A DNA stretch of 34,409 nt. Origin: CAZTGZ01 sp044339595. Lineage in GTDB: Bacteria; Bacteroidota; Bacteroidia; NS11-12g; UBA9320. The notes under the pieces are model-generated. The model had not been told where the DNA came from. It did no database searches and saw only the letters and a program-made list of their open reading frames with translations. The stretch is taken from NCBI GenBank assembly GCA_044339595.1, contig JBIIVF010000009.1, positions 1 through 34,409 of the forward strand, read 5' to 3'. The first letter of the stretch is position 1. Each line of letters starts with the position of its first letter. The translations under genes were made by a program, and so were the position numbers. Positions 1 to 10,500 of the stretch are shown piece by piece.

Positions 1-1035
1 ATCAAAGATGAATATGAAACGTTGGCCTTGGATCATGCCCGTCGTCAGGCAGATAAAAATCTCTTACCCTACGAAGAAGCTCGCGCCAATAAATTGAAAA
101 CTGATTGGGCGAATTTGAGTTTTTTTAAGCCCAATCAAATCGGGATACAGAAACACCTGGATATCGGTTTAGCAGATTTGCGAGACTATATAGACTGGAC
201 TCCCTTCTTTCAAACTTGGGAATTAAAAGGCAAATACCCTGAAATTTTCAATGATCCTTTGGTGGGAAAGGAAGCCAGGCGTGTTTTTGACGATGCCAAT
301 TTGCTCATTGATAAATTTATTCAGGAATCATCGTTGCAGGCCAATGCAGTGACGGCCATTTTTCCGGCAGCATCCCAAGGTGACGATATTTATATATATA
401 ATGACGAGTCGAGAAAGGAACCTGCACACACTTTCCATTTTATGCGTCAACAGCGTAAAATGGGGGAGGGTATTCCTAATTTGTCACTCGCCGATTATAT
501 AGCACCCCTTGAATCAGGAAAGGCCGATTATATGGGATTATTTGCGGTTACGGCAGGCTTGGGCATAGAGCCGATTGTAGCGGCGTATGAAAAAGATCAC
601 GACGATTATCACAGCATCATGACAAAAGCCATTGCAGACCGTTTTGCGGAGGCATTGGCAGAGTATATGCATGCGAAAGTACGACGGGAAATATGGGGTT
701 ATGCATCTGATGAGCAATGGACCCATGAAGATTTAATCCGTGAAAAATATGTCGGAATCAGACCGGCCCCGGGTTATCCTGCTTGTCCGGATCATACAGA
801 AAAAGAAATATTATGGAAATTGTTGAATGCCGAAGAAAATGCCGGTATCAAACTAACGGAGAGCTTCGCGATGTATCCTGCCGCTGCAGTATCGGGCTTC
901 TATTTTGCGCATCCGCAAGCCAAATACTTCGGAATCGGTAAAATAGCAAAAGACCAGGTTCAATCTTTGGCAAAAAGAAAGGGAATGCCTTTAGACTGGA
1001 TGGAAAAATGGTTAGCGCCGGTGTTGGGTTATTGA
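1..1035 (+). CDS. metH: Cobalamin-dependent methionine synthase, C-terminal part (5' end outside window)
   Basis: This is the AdoMet-binding reactivation domain of MetH, the cytoplasmic enzyme that moves a methyl group from methyltetrahydrofolate to homocysteine through methylcobalamin. The frame is open from base 1, so the TTG at position 22 is not the start and the gene begins upstream. Visible marks are DWTPFFQTWEL and the GKEARRVFDDAN region near the beginning, the AdoMet-binding signature RPAPGYPACPDHTEK at bases 760-804, and the closing MYPAAAVSGFYFAHPQAKYFGIGKI block, typical of the domain. About 345 residues are present, which covers the activation domain but not the homocysteine, folate or B12 modules. 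It ends 15 bp before the convergent integrase-like gene. No terminator is visible in that short gap. Family assignment is secure. Confidence 0.95.
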   Translation: MKDEYETLALDHARRQADKNLLPYEEARANKLKTDWANLSFFKPNQIGIQKHLDIGLADLRDYIDWTPFFQTWELKGKYPEIFNDPLVGKEARRVFDDANLLIDKFIQESSLQANAVTAIFPAASQGDDIYIYNDESRKEPAHTFHFMRQQRKMGEGIPNLSLADYIAPLESGKADYMGLFAVTAGLGIEPIVAAYEKDHDDYHSIMTKAIADRFAEALAEYMHAKVRREIWGYASDEQWTHEDLIREKYVGIRPAPGYPACPDHTEKEILWKLLNAEENAGIKLTESFAMYPAAAVSGFYFAHPQAKYFGIGKIAKDQVQSLAKRKGMPLDWMEKWLAPVLGY

Positions 1036-1050
1036 TTTAAGTTGTCAAGG

Positions 1051-2064
1051 CTACATCTTAGATAAGCCTGACTCATGAACTTCCAGCGGTAGTTTGCTGT
1101 AATTGGGATATCCAATATTCGCCCTTTGGGTATTATAGAAATGAATCCATTCGCGTATAAACAGCTGAAAAGAAGGGTTTTCTAATGCAGGTGTCATGGA
1201 CTTATTAATTTTCAATTCATTTTTAACGATTTGTTTGAATTGTTTGCCAAATCCATGGCTTTGACCATTTTCTGTGATGATATGCCGGATACGATGTTTG
1301 TTCAATTTAAGTTCGTAGTCATGTCTTTTGTTTCCGGCAAAGGTTCTGCCATTGTGGGTGTAAATAGAGGAAGGGATTACATGAATTTGCCGATAGAAAG
1401 GCAGCACCTCCTGCTTCAATAACAACATGGCGGATATAGGGGCCATAGAGTGATCGATTCTGCCGATGACAAAATTGCTGAACGTATCTATGGTAAAATG
1501 CAAATAAATCTTGCTTTGAGCATCTTTAAAGATCAGAACACAATCCTGAACAAGGCACATGCCGGGCGATGAACCCCGATGCTTTTTTTCTTCATGACAT
1601 GGATTCATTTTTTGAAGAAATTCGAGATGAGTAGGATTCATCAAATCGCCTTGTTGATGATGAAGACTTTCTAAAAAAATCCAACGAGATTTTCTAGAGG
1701 CGAGATTTTGTTCAAGGAGTATTTTATGAACGGTAGCAGTGCCCACATGAATATCCTGATTTTTTAATAACATGGATAAATGTTGAGATCCAAAATCAGG
1801 GTTTTGGATCGACCATTCCCTGATTAGATTTTGCACCTCAACCGGAGTCGTATTTGGATGGTTAACTACTTGATAATGAAGCTTCAAGCCTTGAATTCCC
1901 TCGTTTTCATACCTTTTTTTATAAACGTAAAATTGGGTTTTCGAAAATTCCAATTGACGGCAAGCTTCTGTAACAGAACCCAATTTGTCGGCCAGTAAAA
2001 GTACTTTTAGCCGACGGTTTATTTCTGCTATTTCGAAATCATCATTTTGTCTGATTAATGTCAT
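1051..2064 (-). CDS. Integrase/transposase-like protein (HTH + rve core) with degenerate DDE triad
   Basis: A 337-residue protein with the layout of IS481/IS3-type transposases. It has two N-terminal helix-turn-helix segments (about residues 15-60, SVTEACRQLEFSKTQFYVYKKR, and about 75-120), followed by an rve-like RNase H core and the usual C-terminal WIHFYNTQRANIGYPNYSKLPLE block. The first catalytic Asp is kept (LVQDC). The second acidic position reads THNG where TDNG is normal, and the position of the catalytic Glu after the NG motif reads NGQSHGF where NGxxER is normal, so the triad looks like D-H-H. The frame is intact. I see no terminal inverted repeats or target duplication in the short flanks. 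It may be an inactive or domesticated transposase; DNA binding is likely, strand transfer doubtful. The alignment was done by eye. Confidence 0.75.
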   Translation of the reverse strand: MTLIRQNDDFEIAEINRRLKVLLLADKLGSVTEACRQLEFSKTQFYVYKKRYENEGIQGLKLHYQVVNHPNTTPVEVQNLIREWSIQNPDFGSQHLSMLLKNQDIHVGTATVHKILLEQNLASRKSRWIFLESLHHQQGDLMNPTHLEFLQKMNPCHEEKKHRGSSPGMCLVQDCVLIFKDAQSKIYLHFTIDTFSNFVIGRIDHSMAPISAMLLLKQEVLPFYRQIHVIPSSIYTHNGRTFAGNKRHDYELKLNKHRIRHIITENGQSHGFGKQFKQIVKNELKINKSMTPALENPSFQLFIREWIHFYNTQRANIGYPNYSKLPLEVHESGLSKM

Positions 2065-2213
2065 GGAAACGTAAATTATCTGAATAATATGTGTTCAATG
2101 TCAAAAAAATCCATGTGGCGTTTGTTTTTCATCATTTTGTTTCTACATTCGTTTTGTCATAGCAGTATCACGTGATATTGTTGCTAAAAAATTACCAATT
2201 TAAACACTCAATT

Positions 2214-5200
2214 ATGAAACATTTTTACTTAAATTCAGTAAAGAAATTCGGCATTCTTTACGCTCTTTTGTTTCTTACGGGCAGTGCATTTGCTCAGCTC
2301 AGTGGTACTTATACCATTGATGCCAAAAGTGCGGCTTCCTCAACTAATTACAAAACATTTTCTGCCCTTGCGAGTGACCTTTTAAGTGGAACCCGCAGTG
2401 ATGGTGGTACAAAGAATGGTCCTGCAGTAAGCGGAAAAGTAACGGTGAACGTAGTTTCCGGCTCCGGACCTTACACAGAACAGGTTAGTTTTGGTGCAAT
2501 TTCAGGTGTGTCTTCAACGAACACCATCACCATCAATGGAAATGGTGAAATCCTTGAGTTTTCAGCCACAAGTTCTGCTGCTTCATTCACCTTACAATTG
2601 AATGGGACAGACTACATGACGGTTGACAATTTAATCATTAGAGCGACCAACACCAGTATGGGCCGTTGTGTGCATTTATTGAATCAGGCAACTTTCAACA
2701 CCATTTCAAATTGTAAGTTGCAGATGCCAAGCTTCAACACTACTTCTAATATCTATTTTTACATCGGTATTACAAACGGTACTTCGTCTACTCTATCGTA
2801 TTCAAATTCCGGAGAAAACAATCTTATCACCAAAAATGAGACGTCTGCAGGAGCCGGCTTTGGACCTTATGCGGGTATTGTTTTTATAACTGAGAGTTCC
2901 GGCTCTACCGTGAGAAAAAACACATTTTCAGATAATAAAGTTGCGGATTTCTTTCATTCAGGCATCTGGACATATTACGGTTTTCAGCAAACCATCACCG
3001 GAAATGAAATTTGGAATAGTGGTGCAAGAACCGGTGTTAAATACGGAATTAATAACATCGCAAACAACAAAGGGGGTGATTATACCATTGAAAATAATTA
3101 TATCCATGATTTGAATGGTAGCTCCACGCAATACGGGATTAACCACAGTATTAGTTATGGCACCGGCTCAGGAGATGTGAAAATCAATAAGAATAGGATT
3201 ATTCTTACAAATCAGCCTACTTCTACCTATGGTATCTACGTATATGGTTTCTCTGCATATATAACCGGATTTTATGAGAATAATGACAATTATATTCAAT
3301 TGGAGAAATCTCCTACCGGTAATAATAGCTACTACTATGGTATCTATGCATTTAGTGCCTATTATCTTACCTCTTTTAAATCATGTGTAATAGATCGGAA
3401 TACGATCAGAATAAAGTCATATGGCGGCTATGGTATCTATATGTATAATTACTATAATACCAGCCAATCGGCGAGAAGCTCTGTCAATAACAACATTATA
3501 GATTTTCAATCAGACGCTTATTTTTATGGAATCTTTGCCTATTGCTATTTTAACAATCAGTTAACCGATATTTCTTATAATACCATCATTGGTCGTCCGT
3601 TTAACTCAACCACTACTTCATTCGGAAACGATTACCACATGTATGTGTACTATGTAGACGGATTAATGTATAATAACAATATTGTTGACTTAGATAATGG
3701 TGGAACAAACTATGGTATCTATGATTATTACTCAACCGGCCCGTATAGCAACAATAACTTGTTTACAGGAAACGCAGGTGCAAGCTTCAATCCGGGTGCA
3801 AAAAATGGCTCAATTGTATCTGATTTGGCTACCTTTAAAACGACCATGGGTGATCAAAATGTAATGGCCATTAATCCGGTATTTACCAATTTGGCTGCCG
3901 GCGATTACAAACCAACCTCCTTTAACTTTGTAAATAAGGCGACTCCAATTTCTTTTATAACTACCGACAATGCCAATGTGAAAAGAAACTCAACTGCTCC
4001 TGATGTGGGTGCGTTGGAATATTATATCGATGTTGAAGTGGCCAATGTGGCCCTCGCCAACACCAACGTTTGCGGAGGTTATAAAGAGAACATCACCGTA
4101 ACCCTTAAGAATAACAATACCATGGACATCGTGAATGTGCCGTTGGCTTTTGATGTGAATGGTGTAAGAAAAGTTTCTGAAGTTTGCCCAATCACCATTA
4201 GAGCCGGTAAATCAGCAGATTTTACATTCAAAACTCCAACTGAATTTAACTTTCCTGGTGTGAGTACTTTGAATGTTTATCTCGATGGAACGGATGATAA
4301 CACCGGTAATAACCTAATTAGCAAAACGGTGAATGTTACCCCATCGCCTTATGGTGGGTCATTGGCAGAAAATACTTCTTTTCCTGGCTACTTCCGTCAG
4401 GGAGGATCAGGAGGAAGCACATCTAATCCTGATGTGACCATTCCTAACTTGAAAATCACCTATGATATCAACAATCCAACCAATAACCCTACATCAACAT
4501 TTGGAACAGATTGGACCATGACCGGAGAATACAGAACCAGTGGTGGAATGACCATTACCAGCGGCGTTAGTCTAAATGGACCTTCAGGTTCAACATTAGG
4601 AAAGATTGAATTTACGCCTTCTACCTCCTTGATGGATTCTATGGTATTTATCGGAGCTCGTGTAACAAACACATCTACAAAATGTGACTCCGTGTTTGGT
4701 CGTTGGGTATATGTGCCACACGTACCTGTTGTAGATTTTGAATTTAAGCCTGTTTGTGATGGTGATGTAATTGAATTTAAAAACCTTACCACCATTGCCA
4801 AAGGAAACATTCTCTACGATTGGCAGTTCAATGACCCGAATAGCAAAGAAGATGCTACGGATGTATCAGATCCTATTTACAAATATGTGACTTATGGTAA
4901 CTATAACACAGACTTAACCATTCGTTTGGCTGCATATCCTAAGTTTGAATTCAAGAAGACCTTGCAGGTGATAGTAACTCCGGTTCCAACCATCGACTTT
5001 AAAGTATTCAATGCTTGCGAAGGTTTAGCAGTTAATTTTGCTAACAATACTTCTTTGCCTGCCGGTATAGTTGGAAATATCACCTATAAATGGAATTTTG
5101 GCGGTGCGGGAAGCGGAGACGCAGTTACTACCAAGAATCCAAAATATACTTATTCAAATGCTGGAGGATATAAAGTTACCTTGACAGCTGAGTCGAATGG

Positions 5201-6485
5201 ATGTGCAAGCAGTCTTACTAAGAATGCCAATCAGTTCGCAAAACCTAAAGCTTCTTTCACCAAAACCGGAAACTGTAACCTTGAAGAAATTAGTTTCACC
5301 AATAAATCAACTATTTCTATTGGTAATACCGGAAATACCTGGTACTTCGGAGATGGTGACATTTCTAACTTAAGAGACCCTATGCACGTTTTCCAGGGTG
5401 CAGGTGCTAAATCAGTTAAACTGGTGACTACTTCTGAATTCGGTTGTAAAGATTCAGCAACGGTAAACTTTAACCTAGCAGAGTCTCCAAAAGCGGATTT
5501 CAGACACTCAGATCCATGTAATTTAACTGAAACACAGTTCAATATGTCAGGAACTAAACCAGCCGGTGTAAATTCAATTTTCGAATGGAATTTTAACGGT
5601 GAAGGAACTTCAAGCAATGAAAATCCTAAATACTTGTTCAACAACGTGGGCATGAAAGACATTACGTTGATTGTACGTTCGGCCAATGGTTGCAGCGATA
5701 TGATTACCAAATCTTTCCCTGTGAAATTGCAAGCAAAAGCAAATTTCATTGCCAATGATGTATGCGAAGGAGATGAAGTTTCTTTTACCAACAAATCATT
5801 TGTTGCTGCCGGAGACCTTCAGTATGAGTGGAGATTGGGTGATGGAAATACCTCTAACAAAACTTCTCCAAAGCATGCGTATGCTGCATCCGGTGGTTCT
5901 AAAACTTTCCTTGTAACCTTGGTTGCGAACGTTCCCGGTGGATGTTCTGACTCTGTTACGCTTCCGGTTAACGTAAACGCAAAGGCAAATGCAGCCTTTA
6001 CCGCTCAAACTTCCGGTAGAACCGTAAAATTCAGTCAAACTACCACTGATCCATCCAATACTTACAACTGGAGATTCGGTGACGGAGGTAGTGCTCAAAC
6101 AATCAACCCAAGCCATGAATACTATAACATCGACAAAGGAACTTTCCAAGCATGTTTAGGTATCATTAACAGTGCAGGTTGCTTGAGCGAAAAATGTGAA
6201 ACAGTAACCATCAACTTGGTAAGTGTTGAAGACATTAGCGCCAACGGTTTGAATGTGTATCCAAATCCTTCTGCCGGAAAATTGACGGTGAGGATTTCTA
6301 ATTTTAGCAATTCTACTACTTTAGAAGTATTCAATTTGCTCGGCGAGCGCATGAATGCAAATATGGCTGAAGTGGGTACCGGTGCATTCTCAATTGATTT
6401 GAGCCATGTTGCCAACGGCATTTACATGGTACAGGTTAAAGACGGAAACATGGTGTCTACACAGCGTGTAACAATCTCACACTGA
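2214..6485 (+). CDS. Large T9SS-secreted beta-helix/PKD surface protein
   Basis: A 1423-residue secreted or surface-anchored protein, probably an adhesin or matrix protein. I chose the ATG at 2214 because it opens a clean signal peptide (MKHFYLNSVKKFGILYALLFLTGSAFAQ); an upstream GTG at 2172 would spoil it. Residues about 25-605 look like a right-handed parallel beta-helix rich in Asn, Tyr and Gly, with recurring YGIY/YGIF turns. Residues about 606-710 resemble a CARDB-type Ig fold. Six PKD modules follow, starting near residues 839, 926, 1013, 1093, 1176 and 1260, with W(Y/R)FGDG-like motifs and paired Cys (GCxDS). The last about 75 residues (VYPNPSAGKLTV to the stop) form a type A T9SS sorting domain. 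It stands alone, followed by a strong terminator. No enzymatic motif is seen. Ligand unknown. Confidence 0.88.
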   Translation: MKHFYLNSVKKFGILYALLFLTGSAFAQLSGTYTIDAKSAASSTNYKTFSALASDLLSGTRSDGGTKNGPAVSGKVTVNVVSGSGPYTEQVSFGAISGVSSTNTITINGNGEILEFSATSSAASFTLQLNGTDYMTVDNLIIRATNTSMGRCVHLLNQATFNTISNCKLQMPSFNTTSNIYFYIGITNGTSSTLSYSNSGENNLITKNETSAGAGFGPYAGIVFITESSGSTVRKNTFSDNKVADFFHSGIWTYYGFQQTITGNEIWNSGARTGVKYGINNIANNKGGDYTIENNYIHDLNGSSTQYGINHSISYGTGSGDVKINKNRIILTNQPTSTYGIYVYGFSAYITGFYENNDNYIQLEKSPTGNNSYYYGIYAFSAYYLTSFKSCVIDRNTIRIKSYGGYGIYMYNYYNTSQSARSSVNNNIIDFQSDAYFYGIFAYCYFNNQLTDISYNTIIGRPFNSTTTSFGNDYHMYVYYVDGLMYNNNIVDLDNGGTNYGIYDYYSTGPYSNNNLFTGNAGASFNPGAKNGSIVSDLATFKTTMGDQNVMAINPVFTNLAAGDYKPTSFNFVNKATPISFITTDNANVKRNSTAPDVGALEYYIDVEVANVALANTNVCGGYKENITVTLKNNNTMDIVNVPLAFDVNGVRKVSEVCPITIRAGKSADFTFKTPTEFNFPGVSTLNVYLDGTDDNTGNNLISKTVNVTPSPYGGSLAENTSFPGYFRQGGSGGSTSNPDVTIPNLKITYDINNPTNNPTSTFGTDWTMTGEYRTSGGMTITSGVSLNGPSGSTLGKIEFTPSTSLMDSMVFIGARVTNTSTKCDSVFGRWVYVPHVPVVDFEFKPVCDGDVIEFKNLTTIAKGNILYDWQFNDPNSKEDATDVSDPIYKYVTYGNYNTDLTIRLAAYPKFEFKKTLQVIVTPVPTIDFKVFNACEGLAVNFANNTSLPAGIVGNITYKWNFGGAGSGDAVTTKNPKYTYSNAGGYKVTLTAESNGCASSLTKNANQFAKPKASFTKTGNCNLEEISFTNKSTISIGNTGNTWYFGDGDISNLRDPMHVFQGAGAKSVKLVTTSEFGCKDSATVNFNLAESPKADFRHSDPCNLTETQFNMSGTKPAGVNSIFEWNFNGEGTSSNENPKYLFNNVGMKDITLIVRSANGCSDMITKSFPVKLQAKANFIANDVCEGDEVSFTNKSFVAAGDLQYEWRLGDGNTSNKTSPKHAYAASGGSKTFLVTLVANVPGGCSDSVTLPVNVNAKANAAFTAQTSGRTVKFSQTTTDPSNTYNWRFGDGGSAQTINPSHEYYNIDKGTFQACLGIINSAGCLSEKCETVTINLVSVEDISANGLNVYPNPSAGKLTVRISNFSNSTTLEVFNLLGERMNANMAEVGTGAFSIDLSHVANGIYMVQVKDGNMVSTQRVTISH

Positions 6486-6521
6486 TATATTAAGGTAAGG
6501 ATAATTTTATCATGTGATCGA

Positions 6522-6549
6522 GGGCTGCCGAAAGGCAGCCCTTTTTTTT
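6522..6549 (+). terminator. Intrinsic terminator after the T9SS surface protein
   Basis: Perfect 8-bp stem GGGCTGCC (6522-6529) / GGCAGCCC (6534-6541) with a GAAA tetraloop, followed by eight T residues. It lies 37 bp after the stop codon and before the sucD promoter. Confidence 0.92.
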
Positions 6550-6606
6550 ATCTTAATTTCTGACATTACGCTTCATATTTGACTTCGCTTTTTTGGCAAT
6601 TAATCT

Positions 6607-6614
6607 TAGCTTTG
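6607..6614 (+). promoter_or_regulatory. Likely -7 box of the sucD promoter
   Basis: TAGCTTTG matches the Bacteroidota -7 consensus TAnnTTTG, 21 bp before the sucD ATG. No well-spaced -33 TTG is seen: TTTG at 6592-6595 is too close and TTTG at 6578-6581 is too far. The call therefore rests on the -7 box alone. Confidence 0.45.
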
Positions 6615-6635
6615 CCGCTTATAAGATTTGAAACA

Positions 6636-7514
6636 ATGAGCGTACTGGTTAATCGTGATTCTAAAATTATCGTACAAGGTTTTACAGGCAGTGAAGGTAC
6701 TTTTCACGCCGGTCAGATGATGGCATACGGCACCCATGTAGTGGGAGGAGTTACTCCCGGTAAAGGTGGTACTTTACACCTTGAAAAACCGGTTTTTAAT
6801 ACGGTAAGTGACGCGGTAAAAAATACCGGTGCGGATGTTTCAATCATCTTTGTTCCACCCCCATTTGCTGCTGATGCGATTATGGAAGCGGCTGATGCGG
6901 GAATCAAAGTGATCATTTGTATTACCGAAGGAATTCCTATCAAAGACATGGTTGTAGTTAAATCATATCTCAGTGATAAATCCTGCCGTTTGATAGGCCC
7001 GAATTGTCCGGGTGTAATGACTGCCGGAGAAGCCAAAGTAGGTATCATGCCGGGTTTTATTTTTAAACCGGGAAGAATTGGAATCGTTTCAAAATCAGGT
7101 ACCCTTACCTATGAAGCGGTAGATCAGATTACCAAAGCAGGTATGGGTCAGAGCACCGCCATCGGTATTGGTGGAGATCCAATCATTGGTACAACCACCA
7201 AGGAAGCAGTTGAGTTATTAATGAATGACCCCGAAACGGATGGTATCATCATGATTGGTGAAATCGGTGGGGGAATGGAAGCAGAAGCAGCCCGTTGGAT
7301 TAAAGAAAACGGAACCAAACCTGTTGTGGGCTTTATAGCTGGAGTAACCGCTCCTAAGGGCAGAAGAATGGGTCATGCCGGCGCCATTGTAGGTGGCAAC
7401 GACGATACGGCTGAAGCTAAAAAGGCCATTATGCGCGATTGTGGTATCCATGTGGTGGATTCACCTGCGGAAATCGGTAAGCGCATGGCTGAACTGATGG
7501 GCGTTACAGACTAA
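6636..7514 (+). CDS. sucD: Succinyl-CoA synthetase (succinate-CoA ligase, ADP-forming) alpha subunit
   Basis: Cytoplasmic TCA-cycle enzyme subunit of 292 residues, the normal family length. It binds CoA and carries the phosphohistidine used to pass phosphate to ADP or GDP. The ATG at 6636 (MSVLVNRDSKIIVQGFTG) matches the family N-terminus; a longer open frame from a TTG at 6579 would run through the -7 box. The CoA-binding region is GFTGSEGTFHAGQMMAYGT near residue 15, the NCPGV motif lies near residue 125, and the active-site His lies in GHAGAIVGG near residue 249. The beta subunit sucC is not next to it. The neighbour downstream is mfd on the other strand, separated by only 11 bp with no clear terminator between them. 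Confidence 0.97.
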   Translation: MSVLVNRDSKIIVQGFTGSEGTFHAGQMMAYGTHVVGGVTPGKGGTLHLEKPVFNTVSDAVKNTGADVSIIFVPPPFAADAIMEAADAGIKVIICITEGIPIKDMVVVKSYLSDKSCRLIGPNCPGVMTAGEAKVGIMPGFIFKPGRIGIVSKSGTLTYEAVDQITKAGMGQSTAIGIGGDPIIGTTTKEAVELLMNDPETDGIIMIGEIGGGMEAEAARWIKENGTKPVVGFIAGVTAPKGRRMGHAGAIVGGNDDTAEAKKAIMRDCGIHVVDSPAEIGKRMAELMGVTD

Positions 7515-7525
7515 TAAGTCTCCTC

Positions 7526-10500
7526 CTAATTCATTGCAGCGTGTGCCGAAATTTCTAATGGTTTTAACCGCTGTAAGGTGAGTAAAACCTCGGTGATGTC
7601 GTTCAGTGATTCACAAATCAACATGAGATTTGTTTTGCCTTGTTTCAAATTGAATATCCTGGAATGTTGCTGAATCACTGTAATGATATGGGTGAATGAT
7701 TCTGAGGTAAAAAATTCATCCTTGGTCGTGAAAGTAGCCGATAATTTTTTGTTTTTGTAAACAATCTTTTCAAAACCGATGGCTTCACCCATCCATTTGA
7801 GCTTCACAGAATCCAACAAGCGGTCTATCTGTCTTGGGATAGGACCAAAACGGTCTTTTAACCTTACCGCAAAATTATGAAGTTCTTCATTGTTTTTTAC
7901 CCTCGATAGTTCAGAATACAAACTCAAACGCTCGCTGATGTTGCGGATATATTCATCGGGAATCATGGCATCGAGGTCTGTTTCTACCTGACATTCTACC
8001 ACTGCTTTCTTTCCGGCATCCTTTTCGTCTTCAAACACATCGCTGAATTCATCATGCTTGATTTCCTGAATGGCCTCATCCAAAATTTTATGATACATGT
8101 CAAACCCGATCTCCGCTATGAATCCACTTTGCTCTCCTCCCAATAGATTCCCAGCGCCCCGGATGTCCAAATCGCGCATCGCCACATTAAAACCACTACC
8201 GAGGTCTGAAAATTCTTCGATGGCCAACAATCTTCTTCTGGCATCGTCAGACAAGGTATAAACCGGTGGACAGAACAAATAACAATATGCCTTGCGGTTA
8301 CTTCGCCCAACCCTTCCACGCATCTGATGTAAATCACTCAACCCAAAGAAATGGGCATTGTTAATGATGATGGTATTGGCATTGGGGATATCCAACCCTG
8401 ATTCGATAATGGTAGTGGCTACCAATACGTCATATTCAGCTTCTACAAAACGAACCATGATGTCTTCCAGGTCATCGCCGGGCATCTGACCATGTGCCAC
8501 TGCCACGCGTACACCCGGGCAAGTAACCCTTATTAAATCGGCCAAATCCTGAATGTCTTTGACCCGGTTATGTACCACAAAAACTTGTCCGCCACGGTTC
8601 ACTTCAGCTTCAACCGCAGATTTTAACATTTCTTTACTAAAGGTATGAAGCTCCGTTTTTACCGGCTGACGGTTGGGTGGAGGAGTATTGATGACGCTTA
8701 AATCCCGTGCACCCATCAAAGAGAAATGCAAAGTTCTGGGAATGGGCGTGGCAGTGAGTGTAAGGGTATCTACATTCACCCTGAGTTGTTTAAGTTTTTC
8801 TTTGGCGCCCACTCCAAACTTTTGCTCTTCATCAATGATCAACAGGCCCAGATTTTTGAATTCTATGTCTTTACCTAATAAACGGTGGGTGCCAATGATG
8901 ATGTCAACTTTGCCTTCTTTTAATTTTTGAAGGGTTTCTTTTTGCTGCTTGGCGGTTCTAAAGCGATTGATATAGTCAACATGCACCGGTAAGCCTTCGA
9001 GACGACCTCTAAAAGTTCGGTAATGCTGTTGTGCTAAAATAGTCGTGGGAACCAAAACGGCCACTTGTTTACTGTCGCATGCTGATTTAAAAGCGGCCCG
9101 AATGGCTATTTCCGTTTTGCCAAATCCGACATCACCACAAATCAGACGATCCATCGGATGCGGAGATTCCATGTCTTTTTTGAAATCTTCTGTGGCTTTG
9201 CTTTGATCCGGCGTGTCTTCATACAAAAAGCTGGCTTCGAGTTCATGTTGCAAATAGCCATCCGGACTAAAACTAAATCCGGGTTGAGCTTTTCGGCTGG
9301 CGTATAGTTTGATTAGATCACGGGCAATATCTTTAACCTGTTTTTTGGTTTTTGCTTTGAGATTTTGCCATGCATCACTGCCTAATTTGTTCAATTTCGG
9401 CTCGGTGCCTTCTTTCCCGGTGTATTTTGAAATTTTGTGAAGCGCCTGAATGTTTACATACAGTAAGTCTCCATTTTTATAGAGAATGCGCACTGCTTCT
9501 TGTCTTCGACCACCGACTTCAATTTTCTGCAATCCCTGAAATTGTCCGATACCATGATCTACATGGACCACAAAATCTCCGGGCTGCAAATCAGAAAGTT
9601 CTTTTAAGGTTATTGCCTGATTCTTGCTGAAACGCGTTTTATGGCGATATTGAAAATGCCGACCGAAGAGTTCATGTTCTGTATAAAAGGCAATATTCAA
9701 GTTTCGATCAAAAAAGCCTTTGCTCATGGGTTTGTAAACCGGAAGAAAACCCGGATGCTTCTGCAGATCCTCAAAAATGGTATATAACCGTTCGATTTGT
9801 TTGCTCGTTTCTGAAAACACCAGCACCTTCCCGCCTGATTTTTCAATTTCGTCAAAATGCTCTATGATGAGATTGAATTGTCGGTTAAAAATCGGTTGTG
9901 GTCTGGTTTCGAACTTTACAACCCCTTTGGGTTTCGATCCGAATGGGTCTACATTGCATAGACATTTGTATTTTTTAAAGTGATTTTTTAAGGCCTCCGG
10001 GGTTTCAAACCGCTCTAACAAATGCGGTTTTAAAAGCTCATTTTCGAAACTGGTTTCAAAGGAATCTTTGTATTGCGGAATGGAAATATTGGCATCCGGC
10101 AGCACCATCAAAGTGTTTTTCGGGAGGTAGTCAAAAAAACTGACACGAACGCTGTTTTCGGTCATCAGCTGAATATTGGGTACGAGGGTAGCCAATCTGA
10201 CTTCTTTCACAGAAAGCTGCGTAACCGGATCAAAAATGCGGATACTTTCAATTTGACGTCCATCGAGTTCCAGGCGATAGGGTTGCTCATGGGAAAAGGA
10301 ATAAATGTCAATAATGCCCCCACGCACTGCATATTGTCCGGGTTCGTATACAAAATCTTCGCGACTGAATTGGTATTCATTCAGGGCTTCCATCATAAAA
10401 TCCAAATCAAGGGTTTCTCCGGTACCGATCTCGATTTGGTTTTTGCGGAGGAGTTCATTGCTCACGGCCATTTCAGCCACCGCGTCTATCCATGAAACAA

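Noticed and set aside
5231..5794. 187-codon minus-strand frame opposite the PKD modules
   Set aside because: Lies entirely inside the surface-protein gene; no domain of its own.
10073..10495. 140-codon plus-strand frame opposite mfd
   Set aside because: A shadow of the well-supported mfd gene on the other strand.
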